A DNA stretch of 64,000 nucleotides. Origin: Hominisplanchenecus murintestinalis (GTDB lineage: Bacteria > Bacillota > Clostridia > Lachnospirales > Lachnospiraceae). The stretch is from positions 1 to 64,000 of the forward strand of contig SRZB01000002.1 in the NCBI GenBank assembly GCA_004793585.1, given 5' to 3'. Below the pieces are notes generated by a model that saw nothing but the letters and a program-made list of their open reading frames with translations, did no database searches and was not told the origin of the DNA. Shown piece after piece: positions 9,428-20,039 of this stretch. The first letter of the stretch is position 1. Every line of letters begins with the position of its first letter. Made by a program: the position numbers and the translations under genes.

Positions 9428-9925
9428 ATGGACTGTAGGGAAGCACAGAGTCTGGTAACGGCTTATATAAAGCGTCAGTTGGATGAAAAGAAAACAGAGG
9501 AGTTCATCGGGCACATCACCCACTGCGAAGAGTGCTACGAAGAGCTGGAAATTTACTTCACGATTCATTTTGCTTTAAAAAAGCTGGATGAAGAACAGAA
9601 TGTTTCATATACTATGCCATATCAGCAGGGAATGAAACATCCTGGAAAGCAAAAAATCAAAAAAAACTCAGGAACATACCATGTGCGGGATAAGAATTCG
9701 GACAGTATCGTGGATATGCTGCTGGATAATTTAGAGAGTACAGAGAGGAAGCTGCACAGGAGGAAAATATTCCGGATATGCAGCTACGGTATTATGCTGA
9801 TGGCGGAAATCATGCTGGTGCTGATGCTGATTACCCAGGCGCAGGCGTGGGCGGGAGGCGGCGTTAGAGAAACGTTCGCATATCAGGCGCTTTACGGGCA
9901 AGAAGAAGCCGTATCAAAGAAATAG
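9428..9925 (+). CDS. zinc-finger domain single-span membrane protein (anti-sigma-like)
   Basis: The 165-residue product begins MDCREAQ, typical of the zf-HC2 domain seen in anti-sigma factors. Its N-terminus contains the HITHCEEC metal motif (HxxxCxxC), a basic middle region and one membrane span near the C-terminus (about 118-138, rich in Met, Leu and Ile). The ATG at 9428 is chosen because homologous proteins begin at this motif; a TTG 39 nt upstream is weaker. No sigma factor gene is adjacent, so a regulatory partner is not identifiable. It sits 18 nt before polA and probably shares its transcript. Confidence 0.65.
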   Translation: MDCREAQSLVTAYIKRQLDEKKTEEFIGHITHCEECYEELEIYFTIHFALKKLDEEQNVSYTMPYQQGMKHPGKQKIKKNSGTYHVRDKNSDSIVDMLLDNLESTERKLHRRKIFRICSYGIMLMAEIMLVLMLITQAQAWAGGGVRETFAYQALYGQEEAVSKK

Positions 9926-9943
9926 GAATGGATGGAGAAAGCA

Positions 9944-12574
9944 ATGGGCGAAAAAATAGTATTGATTGACGGACATAGCATATTAAACCGTGCGTTCTAT
10001 GGAGTGCCGGATTTGACGAACTCAGAAGGGCTTCATACAAATGCGGTATACGGTTTTCTGAATATTATGTTTAAAATCCTGGAAGAAGAAAAGCCGGATT
10101 ATCTGGCAGTGGCATTTGATTTGAAAGCTCCTACTTTCCGGCATAAGATGTATGCGGAGTATAAAGGTACAAGGAAACCCATGCCTCAGGAGCTTCACCA
10201 GCAGGTACCAGTGATACAGGATATGCTGCGTGCGATGGAGATTCCCCTGCTGATGCTGGAGGGGTATGAAGCGGACGACCTGTTAGGGACAGTGTCGAAG
10301 CGGATGGAGCAGGAAGGACTGGAAGTCTGCGTGGTATCGGGAGACAGGGATTTGCTGCAGCTTGCCACAGAGCATATTATGATTCGGATTCCGAAAACGA
10401 AACGGACGGGCACGGAAATTGAGAATTACCATACGGCAGATGTGCTTGAGAAATACCAGGTGACGCCGCTTCAGATTATTGATTTAAAAGCATTGATGGG
10501 GGATGCGTCGGATAATATTCCGGGCATTCCGGGAGTAGGTGAGAAAACTGCCACGAAAATTATAGCAGCATATGGTTCTATTGAGAATGCCTATGCCCAT
10601 GTAGAAGAGATTAAGCCGAATAAGGCAAAAGAGTCTTTAAGAGAGCATTATGCTTTGGCACAGCTGTCAAAAGAACTGGCAACTATCAATATAGAAGCTC
10701 CTTTGGAGTTTGAATTGGAGGAAGCCAGTATGGGAGTCCTTTATACAGAGGAGGCATTTGAGCTGTGTAAACGGCTGGAATTCAAAAATATGCTGTCCAG
10801 GTTTGAGTGCCAGGGACCGGTAAATCGGGTATCAGAGAATTTTCGCAAGGTTTCAGATTTGGCAGAAGCAGAGAAAATCTTTGAGACGGCGGCGAAGGCG
10901 GCTCATGTGGGTTTTGAACTGATTCTTGCCGGGAAGCGTGTCCGCGGGTGCGCACTGTGCTTTAGTGAGGAAGATATTTATTTTATTCCGGCTGAAGGAT
11001 TTATCAGCGGAGCTTATCTGTGCGGGAAAATAGATATGCTGCTGAATGAGACGGCGGCGGCTTCTACCCTGGATTTGAAAGCGCAGCTTCCGTTTTTTGC
11101 AAACCATGCCAGAGAAAAGCTGTATGATTTGGCGCTTGCGGCTTATCTTCTGAATCCGCTGAAAGATAAGTATACCTATGAAGATGTGGCGAAAGAACAT
11201 ATGAGCATGATGATTCCTTCACAGGAGGAGCTGCTGGGCAGGAAAGGATTTGAGGGCGCGGAGGATGAGAAAGCAGTGTCAGACTGCGCTTGTTATATAG
11301 GATATGTGGCATGGGCGGCTCTGGAACCGATGCAGAAAAAGCTGCTGGACACGGGAATGGATACTTTGTTCAGGGAAATAGAGATGCCGCTGGTATACAC
11401 TCTGCATGATATGGAACGTGAAGGAATACGGGTGGAGGCGGCGGCTCTGAAGCAGTATGGGGAACAGCTCATCGGACGTATCGGAGAACTGGAGACAGAA
11501 ATTTATGCAATGGCGGGAGAAACGTTTAATATCAATTCTCCGAAACAGCTGGGTGTAATCCTCTTTGAAAAGCTAAAGCTTCCCTATGGAAAAAAGACGA
11601 AAACAGGGTATTCTACCGCAGCGGACGTGCTGGAAAAGCTGGCAGATGAAGCTCCTGTTGTATCCCGGATTCTGGAATACCGCCAGCTTACGAAACTAAA
11701 ATCTACCTATGCGGATGGGCTGGCGAATTATATTGCGGAGGATGGAAGAATCCACAGCACTTTTAAGCAGACGATTACCGCTACGGGAAGAATCAGCAGT
11801 ACAGAGCCAAATCTTCAGAATATCCCTATCCGTATGGAACTGGGGCGGCTGATACGGAAAGTATTTATTCCGAAAGATGGCTATGTGTTTGTAGATGCGG
11901 ATTACTCACAGATTGAGCTGCGGGTGCTTGCAGCGATTTCAGGGGACGAGACGCTGATACATGCGTACCGCGAGGCTCAGGACATCCACAGGATTACGGC
12001 GTCCCAGGTATTCCATATTCCGTTTGATGAAGTGACAGACTTGCAGCGCAGGAATGCCAAGGCGGTAAACTTTGGAATTGTGTACGGTATTAGTTCTTTT
12101 GGACTGAGTCAGGATTTGAGCATTACCCGGAAAGAAGCGGCACAGTATATTGAAAAATATTTTGAAACTTATCCGGGAATTAAGAAATTTCTGGACGATA
12201 CGGTTGAAAATGCCAAGAAAGAGGGATATGTCACAACTCTGTTCGGACGCAGGCGTCCCATGCCGGAACTGAAAGCGGGGAATTTTATGCAGCGTTCTTT
12301 TGGAGAGCGGGTGGCTATGAATGCACCGATTCAGGGTACGGCGGCAGATATTATAAAAATTGCCATGATACGGGTGAACGACAGGCTGAAAGCAGAAAAC
12401 CTGAAATCCCGCCTGATTCTTCAGGTTCATGATGAATTGCTGATAGAAGCAGAAGAATCGGAGACAGACGAGGTGAAACGGATTCTCCTGGAAGAGATGC
12501 AGGGAGCTGCAGAACTTTCCGTAAAGCTTGAGATTGATATGCATACAGGAAAGAGCTGGTACGAGGCAAAATAG
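9944..12574 (+). CDS. polA: DNA polymerase I
   Basis: Family A polymerase for Okazaki-fragment maturation and repair. The N-terminal 5'-3' exonuclease domain (about 1-290) begins KIVLIDGHSILNRAF and has GYEADD and GDRDLLQL. The middle 3'-5' exonuclease-like domain looks inactive: the usual DxE is replaced by FELIL and the second motif reads LKAQLP. The polymerase domain carries ATGRISSTEPNLQNIPIR, DADYSQIELR, the O-helix region RRNAKAVNFGIVYG and LQVHDELL. The start at 9944 has GGAG six bases upstream; an ATG 12 nt earlier is the alternative. coaE begins on the base after the stop codon, so the two are coupled. Confidence 0.95.
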   Translation: MGEKIVLIDGHSILNRAFYGVPDLTNSEGLHTNAVYGFLNIMFKILEEEKPDYLAVAFDLKAPTFRHKMYAEYKGTRKPMPQELHQQVPVIQDMLRAMEIPLLMLEGYEADDLLGTVSKRMEQEGLEVCVVSGDRDLLQLATEHIMIRIPKTKRTGTEIENYHTADVLEKYQVTPLQIIDLKALMGDASDNIPGIPGVGEKTATKIIAAYGSIENAYAHVEEIKPNKAKESLREHYALAQLSKELATINIEAPLEFELEEASMGVLYTEEAFELCKRLEFKNMLSRFECQGPVNRVSENFRKVSDLAEAEKIFETAAKAAHVGFELILAGKRVRGCALCFSEEDIYFIPAEGFISGAYLCGKIDMLLNETAAASTLDLKAQLPFFANHAREKLYDLALAAYLLNPLKDKYTYEDVAKEHMSMMIPSQEELLGRKGFEGAEDEKAVSDCACYIGYVAWAALEPMQKKLLDTGMDTLFREIEMPLVYTLHDMEREGIRVEAAALKQYGEQLIGRIGELETEIYAMAGETFNINSPKQLGVILFEKLKLPYGKKTKTGYSTAADVLEKLADEAPVVSRILEYRQLTKLKSTYADGLANYIAEDGRIHSTFKQTITATGRISSTEPNLQNIPIRMELGRLIRKVFIPKDGYVFVDADYSQIELRVLAAISGDETLIHAYREAQDIHRITASQVFHIPFDEVTDLQRRNAKAVNFGIVYGISSFGLSQDLSITRKEAAQYIEKYFETYPGIKKFLDDTVENAKKEGYVTTLFGRRRPMPELKAGNFMQRSFGERVAMNAPIQGTAADIIKIAMIRVNDRLKAENLKSRLILQVHDELLIEAEESETDEVKRILLEEMQGAAELSVKLEIDMHTGKSWYEAK

Positions 12575-13180
12575 ATGAAGGTTTTAGGGATTACAGGGGG
12601 CATAGGAGCCGGGAAAAGCACGGTTCTTGCGTATCTTTCAAAAAAATACCGGGTGAGGGTGATTCAGGCGGATCAGGCAGCCCATGTGCTGGAACAGCCG
12701 GGACAGGAGTGTTATCACAGGATTGTGGAGACATTTGGAAAAGAAATACTGAGTGCGGGCGGCGAGATAGACCGCCGTCTGCTGGGAAATATTGTGTTTT
12801 CGGATAAGAAGAGCCTGGAAGAACTCAATGATATTGTACATCCGGCAGTACGGGAATATATCATACAGGAAATCCGGCAGGAGCGGCTGGCAGGAACGGC
12901 TCCGTTTATAGTGCTTGAAGCAGCGCTTTTGATTGAAGAACATTATGATGAAATCTGTGATGAGCTGTGGTATGTGCGTACCGGGGAAGAAATTCGGCGG
13001 AAACGGCTCATGGCGTCCCGGGGATATACGGCGGAAAAAGCCGGGGAAATTATGCAGAACCAGCTTTCGGATGCATTGTTTTTAAAACATTGCCAGTTTG
13101 TGGTTGACAACAACAGTGATTTTATAGAAAATACTTATGGACAAATAGACAGAGGATTGGTGGAACATGGATTTTTGTAG
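12575..13180 (+). CDS. coaE: dephospho-CoA kinase
   Basis: Phosphorylates dephospho-CoA at the ribose 3'-hydroxyl, the last step of coenzyme A synthesis. The P-loop GITGGIGAGKS lies at residues 5-15, followed by IQADQAAH with the conserved Asp and the lid region RRKRLMASRGY. Its length of 201 residues is normal. It starts directly after the polA stop and its 3' end overlaps the next gene by 14 nt, so polA-coaE-hydrolase form a tightly packed operon. Confidence 0.93.
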   Translation: MKVLGITGGIGAGKSTVLAYLSKKYRVRVIQADQAAHVLEQPGQECYHRIVETFGKEILSAGGEIDRRLLGNIVFSDKKSLEELNDIVHPAVREYIIQEIRQERLAGTAPFIVLEAALLIEEHYDEICDELWYVRTGEEIRRKRLMASRGYTAEKAGEIMQNQLSDALFLKHCQFVVDNNSDFIENTYGQIDRGLVEHGFL

Positions 13181-13967
13181 TATTGCCAGCGGAAGCAGCG
13201 GAAATTGTATTTATGCAGGCTCAGAAAACGCAGCCGTCCTGATTGATGTGGGGCTGAGCGGGAAGCGTATTGAGGCCGGGCTGAATTCTATAGACAGGAA
13301 AACTGCGGAGATTGACGGAATTTTGATTACCCATGAGCATTCAGATCATATCAAAGGATTGGGCGTAGTAGCCAGAAAACATCATATCCCTATTTATGCT
13401 ACAGGCGGTACGCTGCAGGCGATCCGGGGAATGGGAAACCTGGGGAAGATTGATGAGGGGCTGTTTCATGAGATTGTGCCGGACGAACGCTTTATGATAA
13501 AAGATTTGGAAATACAGCCGTTTTCAATCTCGCATGATGCTGCCGATCCGGTGGCATACCGGGTAAATCATGGAAAGCAGTCCGTGGGAGTCATTACAGA
13601 CCTGGGGGAGTATACAGATTATACGGTGGAACATTTGCAGAATCTGGATGCGGTGCTGATGGAGGCGAATCATGACATACATATGCTCCAGGTGGGAAGT
13701 TATCCGTATTATCTGAAACGGAGGATTCTGGGAGAGCGCGGGCACCTTTCTAATGAAAATGCGGGGAGACTGCTGTGTGAGATTCTCCACGATGGCATGA
13801 AATCTGTGTTTCTGGGGCATTTAAGCCAGGAAAATAATTTTGCGGAGCTGGCGTTCGAGACGGTATGTCAGGAAGTGACCATGGGAGACAATCCTTACCG
13901 GGCGAAGGATTTTTTTATTAGCGTGGCAAAGCGCAATGAAGCGTCCGCATTTGTACAAATAGGATAA
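13167..13967 (+). CDS. metallo-beta-lactamase-fold hydrolase (YycJ/WalJ-like)
   Basis: A 266-residue cytoplasmic enzyme beginning MDFCSIASGSSGNC, the hallmark of the YycJ/WalJ branch. The metal motif THEHSDHIKG is at about residues 52-61, with further ligands at SHDAADPV and LGHLSQENN. Relatives act as exonucleases connected to cell-wall homeostasis and repair; that role is taken from the family and is not shown here. No WalRK genes are adjacent, but the link to polA fits a DNA-repair function. Confidence 0.82.
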   Translation: MDFCSIASGSSGNCIYAGSENAAVLIDVGLSGKRIEAGLNSIDRKTAEIDGILITHEHSDHIKGLGVVARKHHIPIYATGGTLQAIRGMGNLGKIDEGLFHEIVPDERFMIKDLEIQPFSISHDAADPVAYRVNHGKQSVGVITDLGEYTDYTVEHLQNLDAVLMEANHDIHMLQVGSYPYYLKRRILGERGHLSNENAGRLLCEILHDGMKSVFLGHLSQENNFAELAFETVCQEVTMGDNPYRAKDFFISVAKRNEASAFVQIG

Positions 13968-13978
13968 AAAATATAACG

Positions 13979-13998
13979 TTTGGAAGTAAACTTCCAAA
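13979..13998 (+). other. perfect 8-bp hairpin before the ACT-domain gene
   Basis: TTTGGAAG and CTTCCAAA flank the loop TAAA in the 64-nt gap between the hydrolase and the ACT gene. No T-run follows, so it is either a weak processing or termination site or an operator. Confidence 0.5.
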
Positions 13999-14031
13999 TC
14001 GGCAAGATTATGTGATTAGAAAGGGGAAAAT

Positions 14032-14304
14032 ATGAAAAGGACGATTATAACTGTGGTGGGAAAAGATACGGTAGGTATTATTGCAAAGGTCTGCACGTAT
14101 TTGGCAGATAACAATGTAAATATCCTGGATATTTCGCAAACGATTGTACAGGGATTTTTCAACATGATGATGATAACAGATGCAAACAAAGCCTCAAAAG
14201 ATTTCGGGGATCTGACAAAAGATTTGGCGCAGCTTGGCGAGGAGATCGGCGTAACTATTCGGTGCCAGCATGAGGACATTTTCAATAAGATGCACAGAAT
14301 ATAA
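14032..14304 (+). CDS. ACT domain-containing protein (UPF0237)
   Basis: A 90-residue protein that is essentially a single ACT domain (KRTIITVVGKDTVGII ... VNILDISQT), the fold used to sense amino acids or other small ligands. The start is supported by AAAGGGGA about 6 nt upstream. It precedes the PFL-family gene by 59 nt, an arrangement common in Firmicutes and some archaea, so the two products probably act together. The ligand is unknown. Confidence 0.85.
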   Translation: MKRTIITVVGKDTVGIIAKVCTYLADNNVNILDISQTIVQGFFNMMMITDANKASKDFGDLTKDLAQLGEEIGVTIRCQHEDIFNKMHRI

Positions 14305-14363
14305 GCTGTATACAGGATGTTTGGGATGGATGATAGCTGCGATAAACGGGAGGAAATGTCATC

Positions 14364-15728
14364 ATGATAAATATATTTGAAGTAAATGAAACGAATAAGA
14401 TGATTACCCAGGAGAATCTGGACGTGCGCACGATTACGTTAGGCATTAGTTTATTGGAATGTGTAGATTCTGACTTGGAAAAGGTAAATCAGAATATTTA
14501 CCGGAAGATTACGACAGTGGCAAAGGATCTGGTTTCTACCGGGAAGTATATTGAGCAGGAATACGGAATCCCTATCGTGAATAAAAGGATTTCTGTAACC
14601 CCTGTTTCTCTGGTGGGAGGCAATGCGTGTAAATGTCCTGAAGATTTTGTGTCCATTGCCAGGACTCTGGACAAAGCGGCGCACGAAGTAGGAGTAAACT
14701 TTATCGGCGGTTATTCGGCTCTGGTATCGAAAGGCATGACGAAAAGTGATGAATATTTGATACGTTCGATTCCCCAGGCCTTGGCGCAGACGGAACGTGT
14801 GTGCAGTTCTGTAAATGTAGGATCCACAAAATGCGGCATCAATATGGATGCGGTACGCCTGATGGGAGAGATTATCAAAGAGACGGCGGAGCTAACGAAG
14901 GCAAAAGATTCTCTGGGATGTGCGAAGCTGGTAGTGTTCTGTAACGCGCCGGATGATAATCCATTTATGGCAGGAGCATTTCATGGAGTGACGGAAGCTG
15001 ATGCCATCATCAATGTAGGCGTCAGCGGTCCGGGCGTTGTAAAAACTGCGCTGGAGCAGGTGCGGGGTGAAAGTTTTGAGGTGCTCTGCGAGACGATTAA
15101 GAAAACGGCGTTTAAAGTCACCCGCGTGGGGCAGCTCGTGGCACAGGAAGCATCGAAGATGCTGAATATTCCGTTTGGAATCATAGATTTATCGTTAGCT
15201 CCGACTCCGGCTATCGGAGACAGCGTGGCAGACATTCTCTGCGAGATTGGGTTGGAGCATGCGGGAGCGCCCGGAACTACAGCGGCGCTGGCGCTTTTAA
15301 ATGACCAGGTTAAAAAGGGCGGTGTGATGGCTTCTTCTTATGTGGGCGGTTTGAGCGGCGCGTTTATTCCGGTCAGTGAGGACCAGGGAATGATTGACGC
15401 AGTACAGGCGGGAGCGCTCACGCTGGAAAAACTGGAGGCTATGACTTGTGTATGCTCTGTAGGCCTGGATATGATTGCGGTTCCGGGAGATACGAGAGAT
15501 ACTACGATTTCAGGTATTATCGCGGATGAGATGGCCATCGGAATGGTAAACCAGAAAACGACGGCTGTTCGCCTGATTCCTGTAATTGGAAAAGGCGTAG
15601 GTGAAATCGTGGAATTCGGCGGGCTGCTGGGATACGCTCCTATCATGCCGGTGAATTCCTTTGGCTGTGATGCATTTGTAAACAGGACAGGGAGGATTCC
15701 GGCGCCTATCCACAGCTTTAAAAATTAA
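14364..15728 (+). CDS. PFL family protein (UPF0210/DUF711)
   Basis: A 454-residue cytoplasmic protein of the UPF0210 family, structurally related to the pyruvate formate-lyase barrel. It lacks a recognisable glycyl-radical motif near its C-terminus, so it is not expected to work as a PFL. Conserved stretches include [12 protein letters not shown] at the N-terminus and [15 protein letters not shown] near the C-terminus. The biochemical role is unknown. GGGAGG lies a few bases upstream, and an out-of-frame ATG 8 nt earlier meets an immediate stop. Co-occurrence with the ACT protein suggests ligand-controlled activity. Confidence 0.85.
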   Translation: MINIFEVNETNKMITQENLDVRTITLGISLLECVDSDLEKVNQNIYRKITTVAKDLVSTGKYIEQEYGIPIVNKRISVTPVSLVGGNACKCPEDFVSIARTLDKAAHEVGVNFIGGYSALVSKGMTKSDEYLIRSIPQALAQTERVCSSVNVGSTKCGINMDAVRLMGEIIKETAELTKAKDSLGCAKLVVFCNAPDDNPFMAGAFHGVTEADAIINVGVSGPGVVKTALEQVRGESFEVLCETIKKTAFKVTRVGQLVAQEASKMLNIPFGIIDLSLAPTPAIGDSVADILCEIGLEHAGAPGTTAALALLNDQVKKGGVMASSYVGGLSGAFIPVSEDQGMIDAVQAGALTLEKLEAMTCVCSVGLDMIAVPGDTRDTTISGIIADEMAIGMVNQKTTAVRLIPVIGKGVGEIVEFGGLLGYAPIMPVNSFGCDAFVNRTGRIPAPIHSFKN

Positions 15729-15835
15729 AGCAGGCTTCAGGGGCTGTGCCGCTGCCAGCAGAAACAAAAAAGAAATTGACTATGATATTTCAAAATAAAC
15801 TTGGCAGGGAATTGCGGTAATTGGGGAGAGTAGAT

Positions 15836-17077
15836 TTAACGTTCATCCCATAGGATAATTTGACGCCGATACTCACTGTAGGCGCCCTGCTTGAATTTTC
15901 CGGTAGTTACGCATTGGAATACTTCTGATGCGTAGATGTCTTTTTTGAGAAATTCCATCTGTTCCGGCGAGAGCAGTTTTTTGGCGTCAGCCAGCTTGGT
16001 AATCAGGGGTATACAGCTCCTCTCTTTGATTTTACGCAGAAGAGAGGAGCTTTTTTTGCGCAGTCCCAGAATCCTGGCATAACTGTTCCAACCATTGTCT
16101 TGCTGTGCCTGAACAGTTTCCATACGGATATCCAGAAGAATATGGAATAGGCAGCGTGAGATGCGGCTTTCCGTATACTGCTTCGTCTTTACTAAGGAGA
16201 TAAACTGTTCAATATCCTCAAATCCGGGAATAAGACGGAACATTCTGTCGGCCAGTTCTGCAGAAACGTCCTGGAAATCTGTTAATTCCTCGGGGGAGGC
16301 TATGGAAAGAAGCCTGTAATGGAGCAGGGGAGAAAAGTCCCGGATGCTTACAGGACAGGACTTCCCCAGTTCTCCCAGCAGGATTTCATATACAGGAAGA
16401 GGGGTTTCAGATTTCAAACTTGAAAGCTTTGCAGAGTCGAGAAGCTTTCGTAAAGCTGTGGCAGAGCTAAAGGTTCCGTGCAGCGTATGGGAGTGGTAAG
16501 CGCTTCCGGTACGGGAAATAGTAAAAGGCTGTATCCGGCTGTCAAAGCGGAGCAGGGCTTTCAGGTATTCGATTCCCAGTATGTTGTTCGGCTCTCTCAG
16601 GAGTGAGGAAACGGGCGCATTCGGAAGATACTGTTCCAGCGCATTGGCGCGCGCCAGTGGAAAGGACTTTCCGGCTTTCAGGTTCTTTTTTAAAAACAGG
16701 CGGTATTCATCCGGTTCACTGTTTAAGATTTGGGCGGTTTCATGAAGAGGAGCAAGTTTGCCGCACTCACTTCCGAAGCACAGGAAATCCACTGAGTCAA
16801 GAGAATTCAGCAGAGAGACAGCGCCGGAAGCGAAATATTCAGCGCTTCCCAATGCCCAGGAAACGGGAAGCTCCAGCACCAAGTCGGCGCCGCAGGCAAG
16901 AGCCATTTGGGTTCGTGCGTATTTATCAAGAATAGCGGGAGCTCCCCGCTGCACAAAATTTCCGCTCATGACAACAACACAGAAGTCTGCACCTGAGATT
17001 CTTTTTGCTTCCTGCATATGCCAGGCATGTCCATTGTGGAACGGATTATATTCAGCAATCACACCGACAGTTTTCAT
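15836..17077 (-). CDS. tmcAL: tRNA(Met) cytidine acetate ligase (YlbM family)
   Basis: This family uses acetate and ATP to make N4-acetylcytidine at the wobble position of elongator tRNA-Met. The 413-residue product begins KTVGVIAEYNPFHNGHAWH, with the nucleotidyltransferase HNGH motif, and has VVMSGNFVQRGAPAI and LELPVSWALGSAEYF in the first 120 residues. The C-terminal half matches the usual tRNA-binding extension in length. It is one of few minus-strand genes and is convergent with the PFL gene. The 107-nt gap at their shared 3' side holds no clear terminator. Confidence 0.85.
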   Translation of the reverse strand: MKTVGVIAEYNPFHNGHAWHMQEAKRISGADFCVVVMSGNFVQRGAPAILDKYARTQMALACGADLVLELPVSWALGSAEYFASGAVSLLNSLDSVDFLCFGSECGKLAPLHETAQILNSEPDEYRLFLKKNLKAGKSFPLARANALEQYLPNAPVSSLLREPNNILGIEYLKALLRFDSRIQPFTISRTGSAYHSHTLHGTFSSATALRKLLDSAKLSSLKSETPLPVYEILLGELGKSCPVSIRDFSPLLHYRLLSIASPEELTDFQDVSAELADRMFRLIPGFEDIEQFISLVKTKQYTESRISRCLFHILLDIRMETVQAQQDNGWNSYARILGLRKKSSSLLRKIKERSCIPLITKLADAKKLLSPEQMEFLKKDIYASEVFQCVTTGKFKQGAYSEYRRQIILWDER

Positions 17078-17152
17078 AAAAATATCCCCCTGAGTTTTAA
17101 AGTAAGTATATCTGCAAAAAGTGGTTTTGTATACCTAAATCGGGAAGAAAAA

Positions 17153-17181
17153 TAGACTTTGCGGGAAGGAAATGCTATAAT
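17153..17181 (+). promoter_or_regulatory. promoter for the DUF1294 gene
   Basis: TATAAT (17176-17181) stands 17 bp after TAGACT (17153-17158), a weak -35 match. It lies in the divergent gap with tmcAL, 36 nt before the DUF1294 ATG. Confidence 0.5.
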
Positions 17182-17216
17182 TCGGAAAGAGAAAAGGGAA
17201 ACGGAGGGACAAACCT

Positions 17217-18622
<1,406 letters not shown>

Positions 18623-18648
18623 AAGTCTAAATTTAGGAGGAAAAGAAA

Positions 18649-19839
18649 ATGAACGTGTTAGTTATTAACTGCGGAAGTTCTTCACTGAAATATCAGTTGA
18701 TCAATTCTGATTCAGAGGAAGTGCTGGCAAAGGGGCTTTGCGAGAGAATCGGAATCGACGGAAGGCTGGTATACCAGAAAGCGGGCTGTGATAAGGAAAC
18801 CACAGAAGCGCCGATGCCGACTCACAAAGAAGCTATCCAGATGGTGCTGGATGCGCTCGTAAACGAGAAAACGGGGGCGATTGCAAGTCTGGCAGAAGTA
18901 AATGCGGTAGGGCACCGTATCGTACATGGCGGCGAGAAGTTTGCTTCTTCCGCAGTTATCACAGATGAGATGATGGCGGCAGTTGCCGAGTGTAACGATT
19001 TGGCGCCGCTCCATAACCCGGCAAACCTGATTGGTATCAATGCCTGCAAAGAGCTGATGCCGGATGTACCGATGGTAGGCGTGTTTGATACGGCATTTCA
19101 TCAGACCATGCCTGCAAAGGCATATCTGTACGGGCTTCCGTATGAGTACTATGAGAAATATAAAGTGAGAAGGTACGGATTCCACGGAACTTCCCACAGT
19201 TTCGTTTCAAAACATGCCGCAGAGTTCCTGGGGCTGGATATCAATCATTCTAAAATTATCGTATGCCATCTGGGGAACGGCGCTTCCATCAGTGCAGTGA
19301 AAGACGGAAAATGTGTAGATACTTCTATGGGACTTACACCATTAGAGGGACTTGTAATGGGAACACGTTCCGGAGATATCGACCCGGCTATCATGGAATT
19401 CCTGGCAAAGAAGGAAAATCTGGATATTGCAGGCGTAATGAATGTATTGAATAAAAAGTCCGGCGTATATGGACTTTCCAAAGAGCTTTCCAGCGACTTC
19501 CGTGATTTGGAAGAGGGAATGAACTCCGGAAATGAGTATGCAGCAAACGCGCTGGAAGTATTCTGTTATCGTGTGGCAAAATATGTCGGTTCTTATGTAG
19601 CTGCTTTAAACGGCGTGGATGCAATCGCATTTACCGCAGGTATCGGTGAGAATGCCGGGATTGTGCGTGAAAAAGTTTGCGAGCATTTCGGATACTTGGG
19701 AATCAAATTGGATGCGGAAGCAAATAGCAAGAGGGGAGAGGACATGGTTATTTCCACACCGGATTCTAATGTGAAAGTTGCCGTGATTCCGACAAATGAA
19801 GAGCTGGCTATCTGCCGTGAAACGGTGGCTCTGGTATAA
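18649..19839 (+). CDS. ackA: acetate kinase
   Basis: Makes acetate and ATP from acetyl phosphate and ADP. It is a 396-residue ASKHA-fold kinase with the N-terminal signature VLVINCGSSSLKYQL, the central GFHGTSHSFVS and HLGNGASISAV motifs and the nucleotide-binding AFTAGIGENA near residue 325. It has AGGAGG 7 nt before the ATG and is co-transcribed with pta. A strong terminator follows about 40 nt after the stop. Confidence 0.97.
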   Translation: MNVLVINCGSSSLKYQLINSDSEEVLAKGLCERIGIDGRLVYQKAGCDKETTEAPMPTHKEAIQMVLDALVNEKTGAIASLAEVNAVGHRIVHGGEKFASSAVITDEMMAAVAECNDLAPLHNPANLIGINACKELMPDVPMVGVFDTAFHQTMPAKAYLYGLPYEYYEKYKVRRYGFHGTSHSFVSKHAAEFLGLDINHSKIIVCHLGNGASISAVKDGKCVDTSMGLTPLEGLVMGTRSGDIDPAIMEFLAKKENLDIAGVMNVLNKKSGVYGLSKELSSDFRDLEEGMNSGNEYAANALEVFCYRVAKYVGSYVAALNGVDAIAFTAGIGENAGIVREKVCEHFGYLGIKLDAEANSKRGEDMVISTPDSNVKVAVIPTNEELAICRETVALV

Positions 19840-19878
19840 GTATAGATAGCAAAAGAATAGGTGTTTTTTATAATAGAT

Positions 19879-19906
19879 AAAAGTGGCGGGAAACCGCCAC
19901 TTTTGC
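19879..19906 (+). terminator. terminator of pta-ackA
   Basis: AAAAGTGGCGG (19879-19889) and CCGCCACTTTT (19894-19904) pair over 11 bp around a GAAA tetraloop, with the T-tract forming the 3' arm. Confidence 0.9.
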
Positions 19907-19983
19907 TGTGTGTATCTAAAGCGCTGTATTTTTGAAAAGCACTGAGGAGGCACTTGTTTTTCCTATACTTTTGGGAAATGTAC

Positions 19984-20012
19984 TTGTGATGTCTGGGGTT
20001 AGATGATAGAAT
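19984..20012 (+). promoter_or_regulatory. promoter for the metallo-hydrolase gene
   Basis: TTGTGA (19984-19989) and TAGAAT (20007-20012) are 17 bp apart, 28 nt upstream of the ATG at 20040. The rest of the 200-nt gap after ackA holds only the ackA terminator. Confidence 0.6.
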
Positions 20013-20039
20013 TGAAGCAAGGATTGGAGGGACTTCATA

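Noticed and set aside
9944-12574. Frameshift or damage in polA from the missing exonuclease residues
   Set aside because: The chain is full length and continuous. Loss of the 3'-5' exonuclease residues is common in Firmicutes Pol I and is not a defect.
15729-15835. Terminator between the PFL gene and convergent tmcAL
   Set aside because: I see no stable hairpin with a T-run; the gap holds no other recognisable feature.
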